A DNA stretch of 64,000 bases from contig LLCB01000223.1 of the NCBI GenBank assembly GCA_001414345.1, forward strand, positions 36,510 through 100,509, read 5' to 3'. Below the pieces are notes generated by a model. That model had not been told where the DNA came from. It searched no databases and saw only the letters and a program-made list of their open reading frames with translations. The DNA is from Hymenoscyphus infarciens (taxonomy: Eukaryota; Ascomycota; Leotiomycetes; Helotiales; Helotiaceae). Numbering within the stretch: the stretch's first letter is position 1; the number at the start of each line of letters is the position of its first letter. Shown one piece after another: positions 25,101 to 35,398 of this stretch. Made by a program: the position numbers and the translations under genes.

Positions 25101-28100
25101 ACTCTTTTAGTAAATACTTACTTTAATATAGAAGGATTAGAACAAAGTCTCTTTTATAAGTATCTATAAATTAGTTTAGTTATAATTTAGACTTAAAATC
25201 GACATCTTAATATCTTATCTTACTTATAATAAAGTTTAACATCTTTAAACTAATAAAATTAATAAAACATAACTAATATAATAACTTATACTATCTCGAT
25301 TTAGTCTTAATAATAATACTATAGTATTCTAATTTAACTCTAAATAATAATAGAGAGAAGACTTAGAATAAGTCTTTTTTAAGAGAGAGAGATATAATAG
25401 TATACTATTATCTTAGATAGCTAAGAGTATCTACTATATATAAGGTTTTAGTAGTTATTATCTTATATTATCTGTTTTAGAAAGGTTATATAGGTTTAGG
25501 CTTTTATATTAGCTAACGTATAACGTTAGTCGGTTTCAGACCTTTTAGTCTAAACCTCTTATATATAGTAGTCTACTCCTAGAGTAGAAGAGGGATAGTT
25601 TTTCCTTTTCTTCTATATTAGAGCCTAGTATTTATATTTTTTATTTAGTCTCGAACGCACTTCTCTTCTCCTATAGTATATATTTCGTGCTATTATAAAT
25701 AGAGAATAGAACTAGAAGACTTAGATTAGAGATATATTAGAGAAAGATTCTATATACTAGAAGACGATTATTATTAGTTCTATATAGAGGAGAACTAACT
25801 AAGCTTTTATAAGAGTAATTATATTATAGCTAATCTACTTATACTAGTAATAAAATAGAGAGAATAGAGAAGATACTTTTTAATTAGTCTAATTAGATTA
25901 ATAGATAATACGCTTTATAAAGTATTTAAATCTACTTTAAAACTACTTATAATTTATAGAAATTAGTATAGAAATTCTAGCTAGTTTCTAAGTATACGCT
26001 CTTTATATTAAATAATAAAGAATCTACTTAATCTTCTATAATAAGTTCTTCTTCTATATTATTCTTATTATAGAGTATACTACGTAACTCTTAGCACTAG
26101 TAGAGAAATCTATAGATAGCTTCGATCGTCTTATACTCTCTTCTCTCTTTAGACGTTTTATATACTATATATTAATTCTATTAAATCTACTTTACACCTC
26201 GACTAGATCGATAATATAATATAATATAATTCTTATAATAATTCGAAATATTCTCTTAAAAGATCTTATATTATATATCTACGTCTTCTATAATAATTAG
26301 CTTATTTAAGCTAAAGTCTCTCTCTTTTATTATAAACTAATCTCTAGTTTTAGTCTAGATTTATCTATTAATTTAGTTAGACTAATTAAAAAGTTAGACT
26401 AATTAAAAAAACTAACTCTTTTAAATATAAGTTAGTAGTAAGTAGACGAGGAAGTTAGTAGATCTAACGCTTAAGTAAATCTCTAAGAAACGAAAAAATA
26501 TACTAGAATAAAAAGGAAAAATAATAGAGAAAAAGTGTTTTTTTATATTTCTTTTTTTAATATTTATCTACTCTTTCTAGCTACTAATAGAGATAGCTAT
26601 ATAGATATACTTATTAATAGAGTTTATATCTAAAAAAGCTTATCTACTTTTTAAAGTTTCTATTACTAGACTTTACGTCTATTATTCTAGACTTTCTAGT
26701 AATAGCTTAGACTAACTCTCTTAGATATAGAATAGTAGTAGTTAGACGAGTAAGTAAATAGATTCGACGTTTAGATAGATAGATATCTAATTATTTATTT
26801 AAGAAACTAGAAAGTTATTAAAGAGATATTAGAAGTTCTTTAAGAGATAGAAAGAAGTCTTTTATTTTTCTTTCTAAGATTTAGAAGTTTAATCTTTTAA
26901 TATTTAGATATTTAGATTTTGTTTTAGTAGTCTTTAGTAGTTTTTAAAGAGGAATATAAACGAGGAAGAGAAAGAGAAGAGAGAAGAAGAGAAGGAAGAA
27001 AATAGAGGTTATTAGATAGAATAGAATAGATAATTTTACTATTAATTTAATTTATAAGTATTTATTACTTTTTAGAAAAAAAAAGAGAGAGAAGAAGAGA
27101 AAGAGAGTAAAATAGAGAGAGAGTCTCTAGATAATCTTTATTATTCTATAAATAAGAGTATTCTAAGAATATAGAAAACTATTTACTAAGTACTCTCTCT
27201 ATCTCTTTAGCTATTCTTATACTCTATATATAAGCGCGGTTAGTAGTCTAGTTAGAAACTACTCTTATTTAGAATAGTTTTAGACTAAAATCTAAATAGC
27301 TTTAAACTACGCTACTACTAAGCTAGTTTAAGAGTACTAAGATATTAAAATTAATTTAAATTAATAGACGTAGAAAAGTATATAATATAAACTTAGAAAC
27401 GTTCGCTATTACTAGTAAATTCTTATATAATTAATCTACTACGTCTATAAGCGGTTCTTTATATACTTATATATATATATAGAATTTAATATATCTATAT
27501 AACGTACTTCTAAAAGGCTTACTTCTTTTTAGAAGCTTTTTTAGTAGCTTTTAAAGCTCTTTTATAAGACTTTTTATTACTAGAGATAGTATTAGCTTTA
27601 TATTATTCTAAAGAAGATATATTAGATAAAAAGAAGAATAAAAGAGTATAAAAGTAGTACTAGAAGTAGTAGAAGTAGATAAGAGAAACTTAGCTTCTAT
27701 ACTAACTTATACTAAAATACTTTTTTTTTTTAGTAAAGCTTTTTAAATAGAAGATAATAGATAAATTATTCTTAAATTTCTATATTAAGAATAAGATAAT
27801 AATTTAATTATTTAGTTATATTAGAGCTAGAAATATAAGATTAGAACCGCGTTATACTAAATCACGTATAGTATAAGAATAACTAAAGAGATAACTTTAT
27901 TTTCATATTTAGAAAAAGTAAAACTAAGTATTCTTTTAGCTCTTAGATTAGAAGAACTATTCTTCTTTAGATTAACTATTTTCCGCTAATAATAAATATA
28001 TTATTAGTTATTCTTAGAAAGCTAGTATTAATTAGATTACTTAATATAATATAATAAAAATTATAGACTTCTCTAATATACTACTAGTAATATTATTATC

Positions 28101-28230
28101 TAAGTCTAAAAGTTATAATAACTTACTAAACTATATATTATAACTAGCTCTACTTAAAACGTAATAAAGAAAAACGTGACTAGGGCTATATTATACTAAG
28201 AGTCGATTTAAAATAATAGTATAGATATAT
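22190..28230. repeat. Large AT-rich RIP block 3 (dead transposons)
   Basis: About 6 kb of AT-rich DNA with near-complete loss of CpA/TpG. It holds a direct repeat pair of about 310 bp (22891-23205 and 25391-25697) that I read as the LTRs of one element. No intact frame remains. The block ends sharply at about 28235, where normal composition resumes. Confidence 0.82.
22891..25697. mobile_element. RIP-degraded LTR-retrotransposon candidate
   Basis: Two direct repeats, 22891-23205 and 25391-25697, align almost throughout: 'aaggttttagtagttattat', 'agctaacgtataacgttagt', 'agagtagaagag.gatag', ending 'tatatttc..ctattata'. Differences are mostly C/T or G/A, as RIP predicts. The internal part of about 2.2 kb is short for an autonomous element and has no surviving frame. 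Exact LTR ends and target duplication cannot be fixed by eye. Confidence 0.6.
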
Positions 28231-28662
28231 TTCAAACCTAGTTTCTGAGTGTGTCACGTGGTCAACCTAAAGGACGAGACAGCCAAGAAAAAGGGGTCGA
28301 TTACCCCACAGTTTGACATCTCTACCTCTTTCGAGGCCTTATTGAATTTGCATCAGGATTTAAGGTTAACTATTTTTTTCCTCGCTTCAAGTCTAGTTGT
28401 AAGTTCTTTTCCTATGGCATTTCTGGTGTTTTTCTTTCGAGGGCTGATGGGGAGATGGGAGATGAGGGGAAGAGCGCTTTGACAGGTATTTGTTAGAGAG
28501 GGGTTTCAGAATCGCGATGGTTCTTGAATGGTGGTTGGTTTCGGGGAGAGACAGAGAATGAAATGACGATTCGAGGTTCTCTTTCTAGTTTTCTCCTCTG
28601 AAGTTGATTCTTTCAACGTCTTCCTACATCTTCTGTCACACACACAACACACAACAGCAAAA

Positions 28663-29262
28663 ATGCTCAAGACAATCTTCATATTCGGCGCCATCACCAG
28701 TCTCCTCGGCGCCACACAAGCAGGCGAAATTCAAGACGCTAGGGTCGGTGCGAGAGGTGTGCCTGCGGGATTGGATGTGGATGTCGATTTGAAGATGGAG
28801 ATGGAAAGGGAGTTTGCGGATATTTTACCTAGAGCAGCTTCTACAAATTTCCAGGTTCGTTCTTTCCCTTCCCATCCCTCTTCCTCCCCCCCCCCTCATC
28901 CACACCACAAAAACTGACACACCCTCCGCCAGACATTCACAGGCAACCTAGGTGGTTCCCTCGCAGACCCCATCACCTCATCCGGCGACGCCGACCGCCA
29001 GTTCAGCGTTGGAACCGATACCTTCACCAAACTTTCCGACGCAGTTCAAAGATCGTGTTCGAATCAAAACCAAGCTTGCTCCAAAGCTGCGAATGCCGCG
29101 GGGGGTGGGGGAGGAGGAGGAGGCGGGAAATCGGATGCTAATGCTCTGACTGTGGAGAATTGTACGAGCCAGAATAAGGCTTGTACTGATGCTTCGAAGG
29201 CGTTGGCGGGGAAGACGTTGAATGAGGGGGCTAGTGGGGGGGATAGTTTGGTTTTTTGTTAG
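28663..29262 (+). CDS. Small secreted Cys-containing protein (two exons)
   Basis: Exons 28663-28854 and 28933-29262 give 173 aa. The 78-nt intron (GTTCGT..CCAG) joins 'STNFQ' to 'TFTGNLGG'. A signal peptide lies at about 1-19 (MLKTIFIFGAITSLLGATQA). The mature part has a charged propeptide-like stretch, then 'TFTGNLGG..DRQFSVGTDTFTKLSDAVQRSC' and two CxxxxxxC pairs (CSNQNQAC, CTSQNKAC), a run of ten Gly between them, and a final VFC. This layout matches a common fungal secreted family often mislabelled 'ribosomal protein s17' in fungal annotations. Function unknown; effector or wall role is speculation. A CT-rich promoter and RIP block 3 lie immediately upstream. Confidence 0.85.
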
Positions 29263-29937
29263 GGTAGAGAGTAGAGGGGCGAGGAATGGGGAATTTGGAT
29301 GGAGTTTGGTTGGGAGTTTTTTTGAGGGGCGTCTTTGGGTGGAGGGACACACGACTGGAATCGTGAGGTATTACATGATTGGTAATTTCTTTTTGGAAAA
29401 GAATGAGTGATAATCAGGACGATTTCAAATATCTGTATTGAGGTAAAGTTCTAACACCCATTCAAGCCCGGCTTATAAGACTGCAAAGCTCCAACCCGAA
29501 TTTTGAATTCCGATGCAGTAGTGTTGTAGAAAATCAATTCGCAAGGACGAGGATGTAAACAGATTTTCCAAATTTCCCAAGATGGGAGTGAAGCTGATGA
29601 GGAGCATTCTTCTTTGTTGTTGAGGCCCTGAAAGTTAGTTTTATAGTTGAATCACCTCGCCTTTGAACTCCAACTCTGGACACTGTAAGCGAAGCACAAG
29701 CGAGGCTCCCGGCGAGACTTGTGTATTTAAGATTCCAATCTCTTCTTACAAGCTCTCGACTTTTCTACTAGTGCACCTTGCGTCTCCCTTTAAGTCAAGC
29801 GCAATCCCACAATCAACAATCGAGCAGTACTCAACCAAGTCCCCGTTGAAGATCTCCACGTCTTCTATTCCAGTTACTGATTACCATCTCAAAGTCCCAC
29901 TGGCCTCCCGGCTGCTCAACAAATCCCGTCTCTCAAG
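29263..29937. other. Intergenic between the small secreted protein and the ubiquitin-like gene
   Basis: 3' UTR of the upstream gene and promoter/5' UTR of the downstream one. The last 300 bases are CT/CA-rich. Nothing else seen. Confidence 0.6.
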
Positions 29938-30886
29938 ATGGCACCTCACCCCAAAATGACCCATCCAAGCTACGCCGAACTGCTATCTCAACTTCCCAAG
30001 GTCGGTCGCGACTTCGTCACCAGCCAACCTTTTTACAAGGAAATGAGCGAAGCCGCGCGCGAAGCCCAAGCCTTGTTTCTCTTCAACGTCGACATTGAAC
30101 ATGCGGTTCAGGAGTTCAGCCGATTTCTTGCACTGAAGATCTATGTTCGTGATACCCTGGCCGATCAAATCAGTCCTACTCCACTTATGGATGCAGTCGT
30201 AAGTAACTTTTCCCTTTCTTCCTTCCAAGTGGTTGGGAGCAAGTTTTAGCCTTGCTCACTACTCTCGGGTCATTAGTCAAGCGTGAAAACAGATTGCTAA
30301 TTTGTTGCAGTGGCACCAACTTATTCTCGACACCCAGGTCTATGAGGAGCTTCAGGATCACATTGGTTTCAAGCTTCATCATTGTCCATCTGGAGCCTCT
30401 GATGCGGAAGCTGGAGCCCGCAAGGTTCGTTTGGTGGTCATGGAGTGTTTGTATTCGCGATTCTTTGGGAGTAAACCTATCTTCGCTGGCGACTCCTCAC
30501 AACATGTCGAAAACGAGGCTAGGGAGCCTGCTGTTGGAACCAGAGGGGGAATAAATGGGTAAGTCCTGGGAATGCTCTTACAGCGTATCGAGAAATAGTA
30601 AACTAATACATGACATACAGTCCTCAGACGGTCACGAAGGACAAGAAAGGACAACGGCTCGACTAGGGTCGTGATTATTTATGGTACGGGCAAGTTAGTT
30701 CATATCAACGTGCCAAACGACTTCAAATGCTTTGTCGATATGATAGAATCTGGGGAGGGCATTCCTGCGAACCTGCTTACTGCCTATTGGGACGGTCGAA
30801 AAATTGAAGAGCGCGAAACGGTGGTAGACTTGAGTATGGTGGACAAAGACATTGTTCCCATCTCCCTTGGTCTACGAGGACGCTGA
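29938..30886 (+). CDS. GRDP-like helical protein with a ubiquitin-like C-terminus (three exons)
   Basis: Exons 29938-30198, 30311-30558 and 30628-30886 give 255 aa, all junctions in frame. The third acceptor is CCTCAG at 30627; the CAG seven bases earlier would give a premature stop. The N-terminal half, 'HAVQEFSRFLALKIYVRDTL..SPTPLMDAVWHQLILDTQVYEEL' then 'KLHHCP', resembles the helical DUF1399/GRDP-type pattern (LSPs..DavWH..iLdT..Y). The C-terminal about 75 residues read like ubiquitin: 'VHINVPNDFKCF..IESGEGIPANLLTAYWDGRKI..VVDLSMVDKDIVP' ending LGLRGR. The tail lacks the terminal GG, so conjugation is unlikely unless RGR is processed. Function unknown; the fold assignments are by motif only. 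Confidence 0.75.
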
Positions 30887-32849
30887 TTTGATTAATGGGA
30901 TTCTCGGTGGGTTTCTTGGCGGGTTGACGCTTCTTTGAGGGAAGGTTTCTACGCATCGCAATTTGATCTTTATTCTTTCTCATTAACAAACTTGGTCTTC
31001 CATGGGTGATCTCGTGCTAACAGAGTTTCCGTCTTTTTTGATCGCAAGTCGACTGAGTTGGATGCATTGCACCTTGAGCTTGTAGATTTTTTGGCACCTC
31101 CGTCTGCTTAGCGGGTGGCTAGCGCGCATCATCATCATCACAGAAATGATTATCGATTCCTACCTTCTTAGTAAGAGTCGTAAAACTTTCTCTTCAAAAA
31201 CCCCGTGGAAGGTTACGTTCGAAGAGTTGGTGTAGGCATTTGTAAGTTTCTTTTTTGTTTAAGGGCTTTGTCGCAAACAATTCTGACTCCAAGCAGTTTC
31301 CTATTACTTTGAGTAGTTATTACAAGATGACGTCAATTTTTGCGTGTAGCTCTTCTACTATTTTCGATGGGTTTCGTGTCTTACGCCAGAAAGAGAAGTG
31401 CCATGTCCGGCCTGGATTTATCCTAGTATACTAGCGAACTCAATGGTGTGGTGGAAACTCACACAAACCATTCTCTATTTTCCTCCGTCTACCCCAAGTA
31501 CCCCAAGCACTCTTTGCAATATCATTCACACCATCCTCCATAACATCACAGACGCCTTGAGACTCGAAGTAACCACCTCCACACACTCAATCCCACCAAT
31601 CACTAATAATTTGCAAACCAGATTGCTGCGGCTTCTTCTCCCCTGGTCCTCCTCGTCTTCAGGTGTACCAGGTATTCGGCTTCATATTCATGCCTATCGT
31701 GGCTATGTCTTCAGTATTATGAGTGCAATTGTCGTTTTTGTCTCATCTCCGAGATCTGATCACCCGCCGGTTTGGAAAGGAGCTGCAATTCCTGGACTGC
31801 TTGTGGGTGGCTTTGTAGCTTTTATTTGGGTTGTTGAGTGTTTTGATCACCAGATTATGAATAAAAGGATTGGAAATTAAGGAAAGATTGATTTTCTGTT
31901 GTTTGGAGAATGGGCTGGTATTTTTCTACCTTTGGAGTTTCTTATATTGGCCTCGATTCCGCCATGATTGGCCCAGAGTTTCCGACGCGAGAGGCTCTGG
32001 AATGGGCCCCAACCGAGCGGAAATTCAATCGCCTCCTCAACGTTGCACTGCTGCATTGCTCAATTATAAGGCTGTATTTGTAAATTGCAAAAATCCAGAA
32101 ATACGATATCTCGATGTTTAATTACACGCAAGTAGAATGTTTCTGTGGTGGATATAGTTATGACGTATAGGCAGACAAAGTAATGGAGGCAAATGCATTC
32201 CTTTCTATTCTTCCCTTTCCCTTCTATTTCTTCCCCTTCCCTTCCTTTCTTCAACTCGAACACGCCAGGAAAGCTGTCGTCCATCTTCTCCGTGGACCAT
32301 GAATGCCATCACGGCGCTTTGCCTGTGCCCTTTGACCTGATGCTGGTGAAGGTGCTTCAAGGGAAATTGTATGGATATCTGGTCACAGAAATCAATAATA
32401 TTTGTATTTTCATTCTAGAATAAAGGTGCGATTCCCATTTCATGCAATGCCAGCAGCTTTAAGACCCGTCACGCCCATTCTCTCCTAAGCGCCTGCATTG
32501 TGTACCTCGACAAATCTCATTTTGGGTATTTTCCAGTTCAAGTACACCGTCAACTTGTCCTGCGCTATTTGTAGTATAGAGGGCAATTGAAAAATGGATG
32601 TATCTGAATTGACAGAGTACTCTTCTATCTGTTCTTTCAAGTCACCTAAACCTATTAGTCACAAACTCATTCTGTTTACCATCTGTTATACTTACGAATT
32701 TGGGCAATAAGGCTGGAAGTCTGTTTTTTGTGGGAGGTCTCACGACACTCTGTCATGCATTCCACCATTTCGGTCCCTGGAAAGAACTGTGTTTCAGTAA
32801 TTGCGGATATAACATGGGGAAATTGGGGAGTGGGTCAACAGAATCCATG
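30887..32849. other. Intergenic with one doubtful short frame
   Basis: Mostly unremarkable. A frame at 31398-31880 with two hydrophobic stretches is listed separately at low confidence. A CT-rich tract lies at about 32200-32260. The unlabelled stretch 32400-32850 holds the 3' flank of the 2EXR pseudogene. Confidence 0.5.
31398..31880 (+). CDS. Doubtful hypothetical membrane protein
   Basis: Frame of 160 codons. A more likely start is the ATG at 31443 (MVWWKLTQTILYFPP). The C-terminal half has two hydrophobic segments (YVFSIMSAIVVFVSS and AAIPGLLVGGFVAFIWVVECF) and a short basic tail (MNKRIGN). I recognise no family, and the N-terminal half looks compositionally random (Thr/Ser/Pro). It could be spurious or the 3' exon of an unrecognised gene. 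Confidence 0.25.
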   Translation: MPCPAWIYPSILANSMVWWKLTQTILYFPPSTPSTPSTLCNIIHTILHNITDALRLEVTTSTHSIPPITNNLQTRLLRLLLPWSSSSSGVPGIRLHIHAYRGYVFSIMSAIVVFVSSPRSDHPPVWKGAAIPGLLVGGFVAFIWVVECFDHQIMNKRIGN

Positions 32850-34678
32850 TCACTTACAAGTATCCACCACAGAGGCCCACCGAAATGAGGTCCAAAGAAA
32901 TAAGTCGCTTGGACTTGGATATCTCGCAAGCCAACTTTCCTTAGGGTTTGTAGATGGATCAGCCAAGACAACCTCATGCCACTCACGACGGCGTGCTGGT
33001 TCATTTATCACAAGAAGGATTTCTTTCGTGTTTCTCCACATATTGTCATGGTAAGTCACGCAAAGATCGAGGGAACGATTCCATTTTATGACCGGGAGAG
33101 CAATAGTGTACGTGGGGTTGGCGGTCCATGAAAAGGGAGAGTTTTCCCCTAAACAATCAACACCCCATGTATTGCCGATTGGAAGCTGCTAGTGTGGTCG
33201 ATAGTATTTGTAATATTATACTACCACGATATATTGTTAGAAACCTACTTTAATACGTACTATTTATACTATTTAAATGCTACGATATCTAACAATATTA
33301 TCCTTTATATTATTAGTATTTTAATCGATATTATAATAATATTGTAGTATTGCTAAGCCTAAATATTTAAGCTTTTTACCCTAGATTTTAACTCTACTTC
33401 TTTTTAGCCTCATCTTTTAAAACTATATAGTATAACGCATAGTGCTGAAAATATAGTGCTAAATAGCTAGAATTATAGATCTATTTAAATAGAGTATTTT
33501 AAAAAAAGAATTATATAAATAGCTCTTAAACTAAACCGAGCAATACAAAGTGATAAATGTGGCCTATATAAGCAGATAAAAATCTATTAACACTAAGTAC
33601 TAATTCGACGATAACAACGTTAGATTAATAGCTAGAATAGATATAAAAACTAGTATATTAAATTCTATTAGATTTTACCCTTTAATTATATATAAAGATT
33701 AACTAAATCGATGAATAAAAAATCATTTAGTCTAAATACTAGCTAAATTATATATATAATTCTATAAAACGATTATATTAGTTTAAAAAAATAAAGCTAA
33801 GCGTTCTAGCATACGCTTAATCTTTATTTAATAAAGTATATAATATAAAGTTTAGTAATAAGTAAGTGATAAAAGAGTATATAGAAAAAGTGTAAATAGC
33901 CTTATTTTAAGAAAAAGTGGGTTTTAGCGCTTACGAGTTATTAAAAGAGATACTGTATGATATTACGATATTACGATCGTATTATAGCGTATTAGGATAC
34001 GTACTACTGGGATATCATGATAATATATTAATCTAAAATACTGTAGTATTTTATCACGATAATACTATCGACCACACTGGAAGCTGCTGATGACACTTTC
34101 CACAACACCAATATTGTTCGCCCAAGAACCCATCGAACTCGAAGATATCAATTTCAGGTGTGAAGAAGCACTTCCCGAACCGAGGGGGGGAAGAATATGG
34201 CCGTTGAAATGTACAGCGAAAGTAATGGGCTTGGAGAGATTGAGCTGCTGATCTTGCCTCTTTGCAAGTGAGCATAATAGGTTTAAATCTTGTGCAGTTC
34301 ATTGCTGTAGATCGAAGTACGTGCATTTGAGGAGTTCTACAAGCAGCTTGCCAGATCATACTAATCTGACGTTAGCAAGTGCATGATTGTTAAAGAATCT
34401 AAGACTCACTCTCTGAGCTCTTGTGATAATTTAGGAAAGAGTGTGAATGATGTCAGAGGCTTTGGTGGAGGAAAAAGCTCATCAGCTTCCTCAGCTTCAC
34501 TATCTTGGGTTTGCGGCGTGGAGTTGGGGGGCTGAAGACGAGTTATCTTTTGTCGAAGGTGAGAAACATATTCTGTTAGAATTACGTTTTGCTTCTGCAG
34601 ATCCTCGTATGTGGGTTTGTCGTCAGAGGAGGAGGAAAGGGCCGGCGTGGATTCCAAGTAATTGTAGCTGAGTGACAT
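32850..34678 (-). pseudogene. 2EXR-domain gene interrupted by an 888-bp TIR element
   Basis: Exon 1 is 34410-34678 and the intron 34361-34409 (GTGAGT..TTAG). The second exon is split by a transposon at 33191-34078 and resumes at 33180, ending at 32850. With one target-site copy removed, the pieces make an exact open frame of 293 aa (882 nt). The N-terminus has an ATG at 34678 and an acidic linker. Next comes the 2EXR signature 'FTLFPKLSQELRDMIWQA' followed by 'KPIMLTCKEARSAA'. The C-terminal part beyond the insertion ('IGNTWGVDCLGEN', 'NEPARRREWHEV') is still in frame without a stop, so the insertion looks recent. As it stands, translation runs a few codons into the element and stops after QQLPVWSIVLS. 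2EXR proteins are a large fungal family of unknown function. Confidence 0.9.
33191..34078. mobile_element. 888-bp non-autonomous TIR transposon, Mutator-like by target duplication
   Basis: Perfect 18-bp terminal inverted repeats, AGTGTGGTCGATAGTATT at the left and its reverse complement at the right. They are flanked by the 10-bp direct repeat GGAAGCTGCT (33181-33190 and 34079-34088). The interior is AT-rich, partly CpA-depleted and non-coding. Target duplications of 9-11 bp are characteristic of MULE-type elements, but class assignment from length alone is tentative. It interrupts a 2EXR coding sequence. Confidence 0.93.
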
Positions 34679-35398
34679 CTTCGCAGATTGCTGCGCTAAT
34701 TCGTACGAAGCATGCAAGTAAGGGTTTTCAGTTGTGCCGCAATAAGTTATATCGTGGTTTTGGCTGGTTGCTGGAAATTTAGATGGACCCTCTAGAGTTG
34801 AGTTAAGTTGCCGAGGGTTAGAATACTGATGGTTCCAAGAGCAGGAAAAGACTTGGCGTTACTAGCTCCAAGATTAGCGTACCTCAGTAGTGAATTCGTA
34901 ATTGCCAGTTTTGCAAAATGTTATGTGATTGATTCTTTTTCTCGTGGGAGGTAAGTGCCCATTCCCTTTTACCACAAGCATAATTATTGCTATTAGCCTA
35001 CATATTTGAACTGTATTTCTTCCCAGTGATTGGCTTCTAGAAGGGGCTCCCATGGAATATTCCATAAAAAGACACCTCTGGAAGGTTCCAGGCCGAGGTC
35101 AAGATTAGGGAGTCGTTCTTAAATATCAAAAAATGTCTGGAGTCTTCCACTATACAACTATGGAACGCCTTTAGAATCCCAATTGCCAGCCACCGTTCAT
35201 TCCTTATCTTTTGAACAATCAATCAAATTGCTTGCAAAGGGTGGTACAACATGATGTATTTAACTGATGTTTACTCGGACCTTCTTTCGCAAACAATAAT
35301 GAGGAAGTTACAAGTGAGCCCTCGACAATATGAGACCAAACAAGGCCATTATTTCAATACAAGACCTCTGCAAAAATTACCTGAAATAATCTATAACC
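34679..35398. other. Intergenic between the 2EXR pseudogene and the permease
   Basis: Promoter side of the 2EXR gene and 3' side of the permease. Nothing else recognisable. Confidence 0.5.
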
